This document shows, piece after piece, positions 7,784 through 16,892 of a stretch of 64,000 nt of DNA (position 1 is its first letter; every line of letters begins with the position of its first letter). The DNA lies in the NCBI RefSeq assembly GCF_022760805.1, contig NZ_JAIVFL010000001.1, positions 124,001 through 188,000 on the forward strand, given 5' to 3'. Under the pieces are notes generated by a model. It ran no database searches, was not told the DNA's origin, and saw nothing but the letters and a program-made list of their open reading frames with translations. The translations under genes and the position numbers were made by a program. Origin of the DNA: Candidatus Mycolicibacterium alkanivorans (GTDB taxonomy: Bacteria; Actinomycetota; Actinomycetes; Mycobacteriales; Mycobacteriaceae).

Positions 7784-8815
7784 TCATCCCCGCAGCGGGG
7801 CGAACGCGAACTCCGTCAAGCCGTCCATCGGGTGAATCGTCGCCCGGAATCCCAACGCCTCCGCGGCCTTCGCCGGGTCCGCGACGATGTGGCGCACGTC
7901 GCCACTGCGGTACTGCCCGGTGACCACGGGAGCGGGCCCGCCGCGGGCCTCGCACAGCCGGGTGGCGACCTCCATGATCGAGATCGGCCGCCCCGAGCAG
8001 ACGTTGGCGGGCAGGAACCCACCGGCTGCCGACTCGACGGCGGCGACATTGGCAGCCGCGACGTCGTCGACGTGGACGAAGTCGCGCATCTGTCCGCCAT
8101 CCTCGAAAACCCTTGGCGGCTCACCTCTTTCGAGAGACGATCGGAAGATTGCCGCCACCCCGGAGTACGGGGTGTCGCGTGGCATGCCGGGTCCGTACAC
8201 ATTGTGATAGCGCAGCGCCACCGCCGAGCCACCGGTCGACTCCGACCACGCCAGCGCGTAGTGCTCCTGGGCTGTCTTGCTGGCCGCATAGAGACTTCGG
8301 GGCCGCAGCGGTGCATCCTCGTCGACCAACTGCCAGACCAGTTCCTCGCCGCCGATCGGGCAACGATGCTCGAACACCCCGGCGTCGAGGTCGGCACGGG
8401 CGCGCGGCAGCGGATCGACCACGCCGTGCACCGGGCACGCGTAACCGCCCTGCCCGTAGACCACCATCGAGGACGCGAGCACCAACCGCCGGACCCCGGC
8501 CCGGAACATCTGCGCCAGCAGTACCGCTGTGCCGCAGTCGTTGTGGCTGGCGTACGCCGGCGCGTCGGCGGCGTTGACACCCGCTCCCACCACCGCCGCC
8601 TGATGGCAGACCACGTCGACGCCGTCGAGTAACGGTGCGAGCGCGTCTTCATCGCGCACGTCGACCTGCCTACATCCGGCGGGCAGCCGTGCACCGGAGC
8701 CGTGCGCGGCGTCGAGCATCGCGTCGGCCGCCACCACCTCGTGCCCGCGGTCGAGCAGCGCCGCCCACACCCGACTGCCGATGAAACCGGCTGCGCCGGT
8801 GAGCAATACCTTCAC
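7784..8815 (-). CDS. NAD-dependent epimerase/dehydratase (Rv0536/GalE3-like)
   Basis: A 343-residue extended SDR. The NAD motif is TGAAGFIGSRV at the N terminus and the catalytic tyrosine/lysine are in SLYAASKTAQEHY, with SSMVVYG before them. NVYGPGMP and FVHVDDVA are typical of nucleotide-sugar epimerases. It corresponds to the MTB gene named galE3, but UDP-glucose specificity is not shown. GTG 8815 overlaps the MTA phosphorylase stop by 4 bp (GTGA); the longer frame upstream is a shadow of that gene. Confidence 0.85.
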   Translation of the reverse strand: MKVLLTGAAGFIGSRVWAALLDRGHEVVAADAMLDAAHGSGARLPAGCRQVDVRDEDALAPLLDGVDVVCHQAAVVGAGVNAADAPAYASHNDCGTAVLLAQMFRAGVRRLVLASSMVVYGQGGYACPVHGVVDPLPRARADLDAGVFEHRCPIGGEELVWQLVDEDAPLRPRSLYAASKTAQEHYALAWSESTGGSAVALRYHNVYGPGMPRDTPYSGVAAIFRSSLERGEPPRVFEDGGQMRDFVHVDDVAAANVAAVESAAGGFLPANVCSGRPISIMEVATRLCEARGGPAPVVTGQYRSGDVRHIVADPAKAAEALGFRATIHPMDGLTEFAFAPLRG

Positions 8816-9606
8816 GGCAGATCGAAGGGAAGTTCGACACCCTCGTGGGCCAGGCAGTGGTTGCACACCCGCTCGGAATCCAGTACGTCGATGGCCACGT
8901 GTACCAGTTCCTTGAACGGCACCAGGTTCTTCTCGAACTCGGCGAACACGTCGGCCGTGCGCACTCCGGTCCCGACGTCGATACCGGCATCCAGGTCCGT
9001 CACCAATGCAATTGTGGCGTAACACATCTCGAGTTCCCGGGCCAGCACCGCCTCGGGGTAGCCGGTCATGTTGATCAGTGTGAAGCCCTCGCGGGCGAAC
9101 CAGTTGCTCTCGGCCCGGGTGGAGAACCGCGGCCCCTGCACCACCACCATGGTTCCGCCGTCGACCACCCCGGGCAGGCTGGCGGCCGCTGCGCGCAGCG
9201 TCGGGCAATACGGGTCGGCGAACCCGACGTGGATGCCGCCGGAGTCGAAGTAGGTGTCGCCGCGGCCGCGGGTGCGGTCCACCAGCTGGTCGGGCACGAC
9301 GATCGAACCGGGGCCCAGCTCGTGGGTGAGGCTGCCGACCGCGCACGGGCCGAACACCCGTCGCACGCCGAGCGCGCGCAGCGCCCACATGTTGGCCCGG
9401 TACGGCACGGTGTGCGGCGAGAATTCGTGGCTCATGCCGTGGCGGGGCAGGAACGCCACATCGTGCAGTCCGACCCGGCCCACGGTGATCGGGGCGCTCG
9501 GCTCACCGTACGGGGTGTCCAGGGTGACGCTGCGGGCGTCGGAACCGAAGAAGGTGTAGAAGCCGCTGCCACCGATGACTCCAATCATCCGACCATTGTG
9601 GGCCAT
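8812..9606 (-). CDS. S-methyl-5'-thioadenosine phosphorylase (Rv0535-like)
   Basis: A 264-residue purine nucleoside phosphorylase of the MTAP type. It cleaves methylthioadenosine with phosphate for methionine and adenine salvage. Seen are [10 protein letters not shown] at the N terminus, [31 protein letters not shown] and [16 protein letters not shown] 9606 gives the MTB length; ATG 9588 (starting MIGVIGG) is a possible alternative and neither has a strong Shine-Dalgarno. It is divergent from menA with only 32 bp between starts, so the promoters must overlap or be leaderless. Confidence 0.88.
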   Translation of the reverse strand: MAHNGRMIGVIGGSGFYTFFGSDARSVTLDTPYGEPSAPITVGRVGLHDVAFLPRHGMSHEFSPHTVPYRANMWALRALGVRRVFGPCAVGSLTHELGPGSIVVPDQLVDRTRGRGDTYFDSGGIHVGFADPYCPTLRAAAASLPGVVDGGTMVVVQGPRFSTRAESNWFAREGFTLINMTGYPEAVLARELEMCYATIALVTDLDAGIDVGTGVRTADVFAEFEKNLVPFKELVHVAIDVLDSERVCNHCLAHEGVELPFDLP

Positions 9607-9638
9607 CGGCCGGCCGGCCGGCGTGCGACGATTGCGGC

Positions 9639-10508
9639 ATGGCGAGCGTCGCGCAGTGGGTCGAGGGAGCGCGGCCGAGGACCCTGCCCAACGCGATCGC
9701 GCCGGTGATCGCCGGCACGGGTGCGGCGGGCTGGCTGCACGCGGCCGTGTGGTGGAAGGCCCTGCTGGCGTTGGCGGTCTCGACGGCACTGATCGTCGGC
9801 GTGAACTTCGCCAACGACTACTCCGATGGCATCCGCGGGACCGACGACGAGCGTGCCGGCCCGCTACGGCTGGTGGGCGCCAAGCTGGCGACCCCGAAAG
9901 CGGTGCTGGCCGCGGCGGTGGGGAGCCTGGCCGTCGGCGCGGTTGCCGGGCTGGCGCTGGCGATCGTCAGCGCGCCGTGGCTGATCGCGGTCGGCGTGGT
10001 GTGCATCGCCGGGGCGTGGCTCTACACCGGAGGTTCCCGCCCGTACGGCTACGCCGGTCTGGGCGAAGTCGCGGTGTTCGTGTTCTTCGGGCTGGTGGCG
10101 GTGCTGGGCACCCAGTACACCCAGGCGCTGCGAGTGGACTGGGTCGGTCTGGTGCTGGCCGTGGCGACCGGGGCGCTGTCGTCGGCCGTGCTGGTGGCCA
10201 ACAATCTGCGCGACATCCCGACCGACACGGCGGCGGGCAAGATGACGCTGGCCGTGCGCCTCGGTGATCACCGCACCCGGCTGCTCTTCGAGGGGCTGCT
10301 GGGATTGGCCGGGGTGCTCACCGTGGTTCTCGTGCTGGCCACCCCCTGGAGCCTGGTCGGTCTGGTGGCCGCGCCGCTGGGGCTGCGGGCAGCCGGGCCG
10401 GTTCGGCGCGGGCTGGGCGGTCGCGAACTCATCCCGGTGCTACGCGACACCGGTCTGACGATGCTGGTGTGGTCGATCCTCGTCGCCCTGGCGCTGGCGC
10501 TGGGTTAG
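9639..10508 (+). CDS. menA: 1,4-dihydroxy-2-naphthoate polyprenyltransferase
   Basis: A 289-residue UbiA-family membrane prenyltransferase that attaches a polyprenyl chain to DHNA in menaquinone synthesis. The first aspartate-rich motif is [14 protein letters not shown] and the second [14 protein letters not shown]; about eight transmembrane helices follow the [13 protein letters not shown] terminus. It starts at ATG 9639. It is a known drug target in mycobacteria. menE, an earlier step of the pathway, lies at the window start. Confidence 0.93.
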   Translation: MASVAQWVEGARPRTLPNAIAPVIAGTGAAGWLHAAVWWKALLALAVSTALIVGVNFANDYSDGIRGTDDERAGPLRLVGAKLATPKAVLAAAVGSLAVGAVAGLALAIVSAPWLIAVGVVCIAGAWLYTGGSRPYGYAGLGEVAVFVFFGLVAVLGTQYTQALRVDWVGLVLAVATGALSSAVLVANNLRDIPTDTAAGKMTLAVRLGDHRTRLLFEGLLGLAGVLTVVLVLATPWSLVGLVAAPLGLRAAGPVRRGLGGRELIPVLRDTGLTMLVWSILVALALALG

Positions 10509-10514
10509 CGGGCG

Positions 10515-10826
10515 CTACTTGTCGGGCTTGTCGCCCCGCAGCCGGGCCCGGAGCTCGTCGCGGTCGGTGCGGCGACGCTCGTCGACTCGCGCGATGCTCG
10601 CGGTGGCGCGCTTGCGCAACGGGGCCAGCAGCCAGATGCCCAACGGCAATGCGATGACGATCGCGAACAACATCGCGATCACGAGCGGGAACTGGTGGAT
10701 GCCGAGAAGCTGCGCGATGTAGTAGATCGCCGCGGTCAGAGCGATCACCAAGACCAGCCGCGCAAGGGTGTATACGACCACGTCCCGGAACATGCCGCCG
10801 GTGGAGCCGCCCGATTTTTCTGCCAC
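10515..10826 (-). CDS. DUF4229 small membrane protein
   Basis: A 103-residue protein with two transmembrane segments (about residues 14-34 and 40-62) and a basic, highly charged C-terminal tail (RKRATASIARVDERRRTDRDELRARL), the plan of DUF4229 proteins such as Rv0531. GTG 10826 is chosen because it begins the conserved part (VAEKSGGSTGG); a longer frame to 10862 would run into the promoter region of the divergent small gene. It converges on menA. Function unknown. Confidence 0.75.
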   Translation of the reverse strand: MAEKSGGSTGGMFRDVVVYTLARLVLVIALTAAIYYIAQLLGIHQFPLVIAMLFAIVIALPLGIWLLAPLRKRATASIARVDERRRTDRDELRARLRGDKPDK

Positions 10827-10873
10827 CGCGCCGAGCCTACCGACGCGCGTATATTCAGACAAAGGAGGTTGTC

Positions 10874-11038
10874 GTGCTGTACCTGTTGCTCGTCCTGATC
10901 ATCGCTGCGATCGTCTATGTCGGTTGGCGCGCTGTGCGCGCTCAGGCCAACCGGCCCAAGACGCGCGTGATCGGTCCCGACGACGATCCCGAGTTCCTGT
11001 GGCGACTCAAGCACGGAGACAACAACAACCCGCGCTAG
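10874..11038 (+). CDS. 54-residue single-span membrane protein (Rv0530A-like)
   Basis: A short gene preceded by an excellent Shine-Dalgarno, AAAGGAGG at 10861-10868, five bases before GTG 10874. It encodes one N-terminal helix (VLYLLLVLIIAAIVYVGW) and a conserved-looking cytosolic tail with RVIGPDDDPEFLWRL. It ends at TAG 11036-11038, overlapping the convergent ParA-like gene by 4 bp. The position matches MTB Rv0530A. Function unknown. Confidence 0.8.
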   Translation: MLYLLLVLIIAAIVYVGWRAVRAQANRPKTRVIGPDDDPEFLWRLKHGDNNNPR

Positions 11039-12210
11039 CCGAACCGCTCGTCGGGCACCTCGGCCGGGAAGCCGTCGGACACCACCGCCGCCAGCTCGAC
11101 CAGCGCCGCCCGGGTCTTCGGTCGCAACCGCGCCAACTCGATCTCGGCGCCCTCTTCGAGGTGCGGGTCGAACGGCACCAACCGGACCGCGCGGCACCGC
11201 CGCGAGAAGTGGTCCACGACCTTCTGCAGGTCGACCTTGCCCGAGCGTGGCCGCACCGCGTTGATCACGCACACCGAGCTGCGCACCAGATCCTGGTGGC
11301 CGTGGGCGTCGAGCCAGTCCAGCGTCGCCGACGCGCTGCGCGCCCCGTCCACCGAACCCGAGCTGACCACGATCAGGGTGTCGGCCTTCGACAACACCGA
11401 TGACATCGCCGAGTGCAGCAGACCCGTGCCGCAGTCGGTGAGCACAAGGTTGTAGAACCGTTCGAGCACCGCCAGCGTGCGGTCGTAGTCCTCGGCGCTG
11501 AACGCCTGCGACACGGCGGGATCGCTCTCCGAGGCCAGCACCTCCAACCGGCTGGGACCCTGCGAGGTGTAGCCGCGGACGTCGGTGTATCGCTCGATGC
11601 CCTCGGCGCCGCGCAGCAGGTGGCGCACCGTGGCCGGCGTCTCCAACGGCACCTTCTGGTTCAGCGTGCCCCGGTCGGGGTTGGCGTCGACGGCGATGAC
11701 CCGGTCGCCCCGGATCGAGGCGAACGTCCCGCCCAGCGTGGCGGTGATAGTGGTCTTGCCAACCCCGCCCTTCAGCGACATCACAGCGATCCGGTAGCAG
11801 CCCTGCAGCGGCCGGTTCACCTGCGCGACGAGATTGTTGCGCTGGATGGCGCGCGGGCCCTCGCCGACGTTGATCAGCTTGCCCGACGCCAGGTAGAGCG
11901 CCCTGCGCCAGCCGGATGACGGCGGCGGCTTGAGCTGGCGCAGCAGCGCGCTGGTCGACAGATCCGGGTACGGAGTCTGCGGCACGCTGGGCCGATACGA
12001 CGGCGCCGGCACGTCGTTGACGTACTGGTCGGAGTAGGCCGACGCGGCCCGGATGGGATCGAGCGGGATGCCGATGGGCGGCGTTGCGGCCACCCAGTCA
12101 GGTTCCGGCTGCGGGGCCGAGATCGCCGGGTCGCTGAACCGCTGAGCGCGGAACACCGTCGTGGCGTCGGTCAGTTCGTGGTCCGGACGGGGACCGGGTT
12201 GGTCGGACAC
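11035..12210 (-). CDS. ParA/MinD-like ATPase (Rv0530-like)
   Basis: A 391-residue protein with a ~130-residue proline-rich, disordered N terminus and a C-terminal P-loop ATPase of the ParA/MinD type. The deviant Walker A is SLKGGVGKTTITA, followed by VIAVDANPDRGTL and LVLTDCGTGLLHSAM. Similar proteins are linked to ESX-type secretion or positioning (EspI-like architecture). GTG 12210 is preferred to GTG 12216 because AGGGGG is then 8 bases upstream. It is a single gene between ccsA and the small membrane gene. Partner unknown. Confidence 0.8.
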   Translation of the reverse strand: MSDQPGPRPDHELTDATTVFRAQRFSDPAISAPQPEPDWVAATPPIGIPLDPIRAASAYSDQYVNDVPAPSYRPSVPQTPYPDLSTSALLRQLKPPPSSGWRRALYLASGKLINVGEGPRAIQRNNLVAQVNRPLQGCYRIAVMSLKGGVGKTTITATLGGTFASIRGDRVIAVDANPDRGTLNQKVPLETPATVRHLLRGAEGIERYTDVRGYTSQGPSRLEVLASESDPAVSQAFSAEDYDRTLAVLERFYNLVLTDCGTGLLHSAMSSVLSKADTLIVVSSGSVDGARSASATLDWLDAHGHQDLVRSSVCVINAVRPRSGKVDLQKVVDHFSRRCRAVRLVPFDPHLEEGAEIELARLRPKTRAALVELAAVVSDGFPAEVPDERFG

Positions 12211-12277
12211 GTGCACTTCCCCCTGACATCCGCTTCGGGTCGAGTGGTCGTCGCGCGGTACTTCAAACCCTACCGGC

Positions 12278-13258
12278 TCAGCTGACGCCGGCGTACGAGT
12301 GCAGGCCGACGGTCACCAGGTTGATGAAGAACAGGTTGAACACCATCGCGACGAAGCCGACGACGTTGATCCAGGCAGCCTTCTTGTCCCGCCAGCCTGC
12401 GGTGGAGCGGGCGTGCAGGTAGGCGGCGTAGACCACCCACGCGATGAACGACACCGTCTCCTTGGGGTCCCAGCCCCAGTAGCGGCCCCACGCCTCCTCG
12501 GCCCAGATCGCGCCGAAGATCACACCGAAGCCGAAGATGGGGAACGCGAAGATCGAGGTGCGGTAGGCGATGCGGTCCAACGTCTGGGCATCGGGCAGCC
12601 GCTGGACGATGCGGGTCAACGCACCAGCCGGAGCGTCGGGCTGACCGAAGCGCGACATCTTCAGCAGGAACAGCATGCTGGCCACACCGGCGACCAGGAA
12701 CACCCCGGAGCCCAGGCTGACCACCGACACGTGGATGGGCAGCCAGTAGGACTGCAGCGCGGGCATCACCGGCGCGGCGTTGGTGTAGAGCCACTTGCCG
12801 GATACAGCCAGCAGGATGAGCACCGGCACCAGGACGAACACCCACAGCGCGCGGTACTGGGGCTTACGCAGCACCACCGCGGCAGCGACCAGGCCGCAGA
12901 AGCTGGTCAGGTTGATGAACTCGTACATGTTGCCCCACGGCACGCGGGCCGTGGCCAGGCCGCGCAGCACGATGCAGGCGAACAGCAGCGCGATGCCGAC
13001 GTACACCAGCGACAGGCCGGCCTTGCCGACCCGCTCGTCCAGCGAGCGTCCCGGTTCGTCGATGACGACGCCGGGGCGGTCGCTGTCGGCGGTCACCTTT
13101 CCGGCGGCGACGAGCTCGCGGGCGTCGACCGCCCGGCCGCGGCTGTAGGCCAGTTCCACGGCCAGCAGCAGCAGCGCGGCGACCAAAACGACGATCGACG
13201 AGGTGAACGCCCAGTCCGAGTAACGGGCCAGGCCGATGTCGATGTGCTCGGTATTCAC
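12278..13258 (-). CDS. ccsA: cytochrome c synthase subunit CcsA (ResC-type, WWD domain)
   Basis: A 326-residue polytopic protein with about eight helices. The heme-handling tryptophan-rich motif is WGRYWGWDPKETVSFIAW, with conserved histidines on flanking helices (PIHVSVVS, YLHARSTAGW). With ResB it forms the System II synthase that ligates heme to apocytochrome c outside the membrane. It starts at GTG 13258, 4 bp after the resB stop. It is the last gene of a five-gene run: histidine phosphatase, TlpA-like, ccdA, resB, ccsA. Confidence 0.93.
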   Translation of the reverse strand: MNTEHIDIGLARYSDWAFTSSIVVLVAALLLLAVELAYSRGRAVDARELVAAGKVTADSDRPGVVIDEPGRSLDERVGKAGLSLVYVGIALLFACIVLRGLATARVPWGNMYEFINLTSFCGLVAAAVVLRKPQYRALWVFVLVPVLILLAVSGKWLYTNAAPVMPALQSYWLPIHVSVVSLGSGVFLVAGVASMLFLLKMSRFGQPDAPAGALTRIVQRLPDAQTLDRIAYRTSIFAFPIFGFGVIFGAIWAEEAWGRYWGWDPKETVSFIAWVVYAAYLHARSTAGWRDKKAAWINVVGFVAMVFNLFFINLVTVGLHSYAGVS

Positions 13259-13262
13259 GCTT

Positions 13263-14897
13263 CTAGACCTTCTCCTTCGACGGCGCCGCGGCCGGCAGAT
13301 CCGTCAACAACCGCTCGGTGAGCTTCTCGAACTCGCTGCCCCACCCGGAGTTGTCGGTGCGGGCCAGTCCGCCCAGCTCGATGTTCACCGTACCGTCCGC
13401 CTGCGACGGAACAATCCTGGCCCAGACCCTGCGGCGGCGCACGATCAGCGACACCAGCAGGCCGGCCATCATCGCCATCGCGAACAGCAACACCCACAGC
13501 TGACCGGGGTCGTGGGAGACCTGGAGGTTGACGAACGGGGTGGCGCCGTCGAACGTGACGACCGTGCCGTCGTCGAGGCGCACCTGTTCGCCCTGGCGCA
13601 GGTTGACCCGCTTGACCTTGGTCAGCCGCTTCTGCTCGAGCAGCCGGTGGTCGAGGGTGAACAGCGACTGCGGGCGCCCGGAGTCCAGGCCGGCGTCCCC
13701 TCGGTAGACGTCGATGGCCACCGCCGGGTCCTTCAGGGTGGGATAGCTGGACGACAGCAGGGTGCCGTCGAGCTCCGCGGTCGGGGCGAACAGGCCCATG
13801 ATCGCGAGTTGGTGCTTGCGGCGCTCGTCGGCATCGGGGTACATGCCGCCGGGCGGATCGACGCGTACGACGCCGGAGGACAGCAGGGTGCGCGCGTCGT
13901 CGGGCCGCCACTGCACGGTCTGGGTGCGCTTCTGCCCGTCGGGGAAGGTGACGGTGAAGGTGGGCGCGTATCCGTGGCCCTGCAGGTACACCCGGTCACC
14001 GCCGATGCGCAGCGGATGGTTGACCTCGAGGCGGTAGGGCCGCCAGGTTCCGGAGGTCAGGTCGTCGCCGGCCTGGTATTCGATGTTCGACGCGAACGCG
14101 GTGGCCTGCCCGTTGGGCAGGTAGCGGGCCTGGAAATCGTTGATCTTGATGCACATCGGATACAGCGACGTGCCGTCGACGTTGTTGCCCGCCCGGAAGG
14201 AGTCGAACGCGGCCGGCGAGGCCGAGCAGAAGCCGGGACCGCCGTTGGCGATGACGATGACGTTGCCCTCGTAGCCGAAAAACTTGCCGACGGCGATGGC
14301 CACCAGCAGACCCAGCAGCGAGAAGTGGAAGACGATGTTGCCGAACTCGTGCAGGTAGCCCTTCTCGGCGGAGACCTCGATGCCCTCGTCGGTTTCGCGG
14401 GTCACCCGTCGCCAGCCGCGCAGCCGCTGCGAGATCGCGGCCGCGGCCGCATCCGGGCTGCCGGCGACCTCGGCCTCGGCGTACTTGGGCAGCCGGGAGA
14501 GGTTGCGCGGGGCGGGAACCGGGGTGGAGCGCAGAGTGCGGACGTGTTCGATCATCCGCGGGGTGAGGCAGCCCACCAGCGAGATGAACAGCAGCGCGTA
14601 GATGGCGGTGAACCAGAAGCTCGAGAACACCTCGAAGAACTGCAGCCGGTTCAGCCAGCGCCCGATGATGTTGTGGTCGGCGATGTACTGGTCGACCTTG
14701 GCCTCGTTGAGGCTGCGCTGCGGCAGCAGCGCGCCCGGCACGGCGGCCAGCGCGAGCAGGAACAGCAGCACCAGTGCGGTGCCCATGGAGGTCAGGGCGC
14801 GCCAGGTGTTGCGGGCCAGCCGCCCGAGCAGACGCAAAGGTCCCCCATGCCTCGGCGTGTCGGGGTCTTTTGCGTCTGCTCGCGGTGGGGACGTCAT
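13263..14897 (-). CDS. resB: cytochrome c biogenesis protein ResB (CcsB)
   Basis: A 544-residue ResB-family protein. Three N-terminal helices (around residues 35-55, 95-115 and 185-205) precede a large extracytoplasmic domain, and a fourth helix lies near residue 485. The motif PGALLPQRSLNE and the LVGCLTPRM region are typical. ATG 14897 overlaps the ccdA stop by one base (TGATG). Residues 6-25 (ADAKDPDTPRHGGP and flanks) are encoded by a 58-bp palindromic repeat also found at 61079-61136, so the N terminus carries a repeat-derived insertion. Confidence 0.92.
   Translation of the reverse strand: MTSPPRADAKDPDTPRHGGPLRLLGRLARNTWRALTSMGTALVLLFLLALAAVPGALLPQRSLNEAKVDQYIADHNIIGRWLNRLQFFEVFSSFWFTAIYALLFISLVGCLTPRMIEHVRTLRSTPVPAPRNLSRLPKYAEAEVAGSPDAAAAAISQRLRGWRRVTRETDEGIEVSAEKGYLHEFGNIVFHFSLLGLLVAIAVGKFFGYEGNVIVIANGGPGFCSASPAAFDSFRAGNNVDGTSLYPMCIKINDFQARYLPNGQATAFASNIEYQAGDDLTSGTWRPYRLEVNHPLRIGGDRVYLQGHGYAPTFTVTFPDGQKRTQTVQWRPDDARTLLSSGVVRVDPPGGMYPDADERRKHQLAIMGLFAPTAELDGTLLSSSYPTLKDPAVAIDVYRGDAGLDSGRPQSLFTLDHRLLEQKRLTKVKRVNLRQGEQVRLDDGTVVTFDGATPFVNLQVSHDPGQLWVLLFAMAMMAGLLVSLIVRRRRVWARIVPSQADGTVNIELGGLARTDNSGWGSEFEKLTERLLTDLPAAAPSKEKV
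14825..14882. repeat. 58-bp dispersed palindromic element, copy 1 (inside resB)
   Basis: The arms are CGAGCAGACGCAAAGGTCCCC-like (14825-14845) and its near reverse complement (14862-14882), with two mismatches and a 16-base loop. Copy 2 at 61079-61136 has the same length and, read on the other strand, nearly the same loop (CTCGGCGTGTC shared). The copy is read through in frame near the 5' end of resB. Confidence 0.85.
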
Positions 14898-15676
14898 CAG
14901 ATCGGCAGCCTCACGTCGGAGACGAACGCGTCACGCACCCAGGACACGAAGTCGTTCCACACCCCGGTGACCAGGGCCAGGCCGACGACGATCAGCAGCA
15001 CACCGCCGAACACCTGAATCGCGCGACTGTGTCGGCGCAACCACCCGAAACCGTTGACCGCCCAACCTGATCCGAGGGCGAGCAGCACAAACGGGATACC
15101 CAGGCCCAGGCAGTAGGCGATCACCAGGAGTACGCCGCGCGCGACGTTGGCGCCGTCGGTGGCCGAGGCGAGGGTGATCACCCCGGTCAGCGTGGGCCCC
15201 AGGCACGGCGTCCAGCCCAGCCCGAACACCGCACCCAGTACCGGCGCACCGGCGATCCCGGCGAACCGATGCGGGGTCAAGCGGGCCTGCCGCTGCAGCG
15301 CGGGAATGAACCCGATGAACACCAGGCCCATGACGATGGTCAGCACACCGCCCACGCGTTGCAGCAGAAGCTGATTGGTGATCAGCGTGGTCGTCATGCC
15401 CAGCACCGCGACGGTGCCGAGCACGAACACCGCGGTGAACCCGGCCACGAACAGCAGGGCCGATCCGGCCACCCGCCATCGCTGGGTCTTGATCGCGACC
15501 TGCCCGGTGGCGGCGTCGAGCTCGTCGACCCCGACCACGGCCGCCAGGTAGGACAGGTAGCCGGGTACCAACGGCACCACGCACGGCGAGGCGAACGACA
15601 CCAGTCCGGCCAGCACGCACACCCCCAGGGCCAGCAGCAGCGGCCCCGCGGCGGCGGTCTGGGCGAATCCGGTCAC
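14897..15676 (-). CDS. ccdA: thiol-disulfide transport protein CcdA
   Basis: A 259-residue membrane protein with six predicted helices. The first conserved cysteine is in SFASPCVVPLVPGYLSYL and the second in GWTPCLGPTL, the pair that carries reducing equivalents across the membrane to keep apocytochrome thiols reduced. GTG 15676 overlaps the upstream TlpA-like gene by 4 bp, and its stop overlaps resB. It corresponds to Rv0527. Confidence 0.93.
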   Translation of the reverse strand: MTGFAQTAAAGPLLLALGVCVLAGLVSFASPCVVPLVPGYLSYLAAVVGVDELDAATGQVAIKTQRWRVAGSALLFVAGFTAVFVLGTVAVLGMTTTLITNQLLLQRVGGVLTIVMGLVFIGFIPALQRQARLTPHRFAGIAGAPVLGAVFGLGWTPCLGPTLTGVITLASATDGANVARGVLLVIAYCLGLGIPFVLLALGSGWAVNGFGWLRRHSRAIQVFGGVLLIVVGLALVTGVWNDFVSWVRDAFVSDVRLPI

Positions 15677-16287
15677 GGGCCAGCCGGTTTCGGGGCCTGG
15701 CTCGGGCCTGCTTCGGCGGCCAGCCGCTGCACCACCGGCAGCAGATCCTCGGCCAGCAGCTCACGCAGGAACACCGCGGCCACCCGATGCTCACGATCGA
15801 GCACGACAGTCGACGGGATGACGGTGGTCGGATACTTGCCGCCGAAGGCGATCATCGTGCGCATCGCCGGGTCGTAGATCGACGGGAACGTGACCTTGCG
15901 GTCGACGACGAAATCCTGCGGCGCGGCGATGTCGTTGTCGCGCACGTCGATACCGAGGAACGCCACGCCGAGGTCGCGGGTCTGGTTGTAGACCTTCTCC
16001 AGCTGGGTGATCTCCGAGCGGCACGGGCCGCACCACTGGCCCCAGACGTTGATCACCACGACCTTGCCGTCGAAGTCCTCGAGCGAGACCGTTTTCGACG
16101 GGTCCATCAGAAGCGGGCCGGACAACGGCCCCGGGGTGCCGCGGCTGGCCGGCGGGTCATAGAAGATGTCGGTCTTGCCGCCGGGTGCGACGAACTCGAA
16201 CGTCCCGCCCTGCGCGACCGCATCGTCACCGGTGGAGCAGCCGGCCAACAGGGCCGCCGCCATCAGGAAGACCGCCAGCCGCTTCAC
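15673..16287 (-). CDS. TlpA/ResA-like thioredoxin lipoprotein
   Basis: A 204-residue exported thiol-disulfide reductase. It has a lipoprotein signal with lipobox LLAGC (Cys17) and a thioredoxin fold with WCGPC (Cys86, Cys89) and cis-proline in VIPSTVVLD. It likely reduces apocytochrome c cysteines using electrons from CcdA, encoded next. GTG 16287 overlaps the histidine phosphatase stop by 4 bp; longer frames lack a signal peptide and are rejected. It corresponds to Rv0526. Confidence 0.9.
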   Translation of the reverse strand: MKRLAVFLMAAALLAGCSTGDDAVAQGGTFEFVAPGGKTDIFYDPPASRGTPGPLSGPLLMDPSKTVSLEDFDGKVVVINVWGQWCGPCRSEITQLEKVYNQTRDLGVAFLGIDVRDNDIAAPQDFVVDRKVTFPSIYDPAMRTMIAFGGKYPTTVIPSTVVLDREHRVAAVFLRELLAEDLLPVVQRLAAEAGPSQAPKPAGP

Positions 16288-16892
16288 CGCCCGCCGAGCT
16301 CCGCGTAGCCCCAGCCGACGTACTCGTCGCCGTCGAAATAGAACGACGTCAGCGACGCAAGGTTGCACAGCCGCCTGGTCGGAAAGTGGTGCAGGGGTTG
16401 GTCGTTCATCGCCCGGCGCAGCGTCTCGACTGGCAGCTGATGACTGACGCACACCGCTTCGTGACCGGTGGCCTTGATCCGCGCCCGGCCCAGCGCCGCC
16501 TTCATCCGCGCGGCGACCTCGTGGTAGGGCTCACCCCACGACGGCGAGCGCGGGTTGCGCAGATGCCACCAGTTGCGCGGGTTGCGCAGCGCGCCGTCAC
16601 CCGGGGAGACCTTCTCACCCTGAAAGACGTTGTGCGACTCGATGAGTTCATCGTCGACGTCGACGGTAAGACCGTGGTGGGCGGCGATGGCCGCGGCGGT
16701 CTCCTGCGCGCGTTCCAGCGGGGAGGCCACCACGTACACGATGTCACGGCTGGCCAACCAGCTGGCCACCGCCTGGGCCTGGGCGCGGCCGCGGTCGGAG
16801 AGGTGGTAGTCGGGCAGGCGCCCGTAGAGGATTCCCTCCGGGTTGTGCACCTCGCCGTGGCGCATCACGTGCACCGTCGTGCGTTCGCTCAC
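16284..16892 (-). CDS. histidine phosphatase family protein (Rv0525-like)
   Basis: A 202-residue phosphoglycerate-mutase-like enzyme. The catalytic His12 is in MRHGEV, with SDRGRAQAQA, SPLERAQETA and the second histidine in CVSHQLPVE. It lies between hemL and the cytochrome c assembly genes in MTB as here, but its substrate is unknown. GTG 16892 lies at the edge of the first 71-bp repeat unit; the start GTGAGCGA is the same sequence as the repeat boundary. Confidence 0.87.
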   Translation of the reverse strand: MSERTTVHVMRHGEVHNPEGILYGRLPDYHLSDRGRAQAQAVASWLASRDIVYVVASPLERAQETAAAIAAHHGLTVDVDDELIESHNVFQGEKVSPGDGALRNPRNWWHLRNPRSPSWGEPYHEVAARMKAALGRARIKATGHEAVCVSHQLPVETLRRAMNDQPLHHFPTRRLCNLASLTSFYFDGDEYVGWGYAELGGR

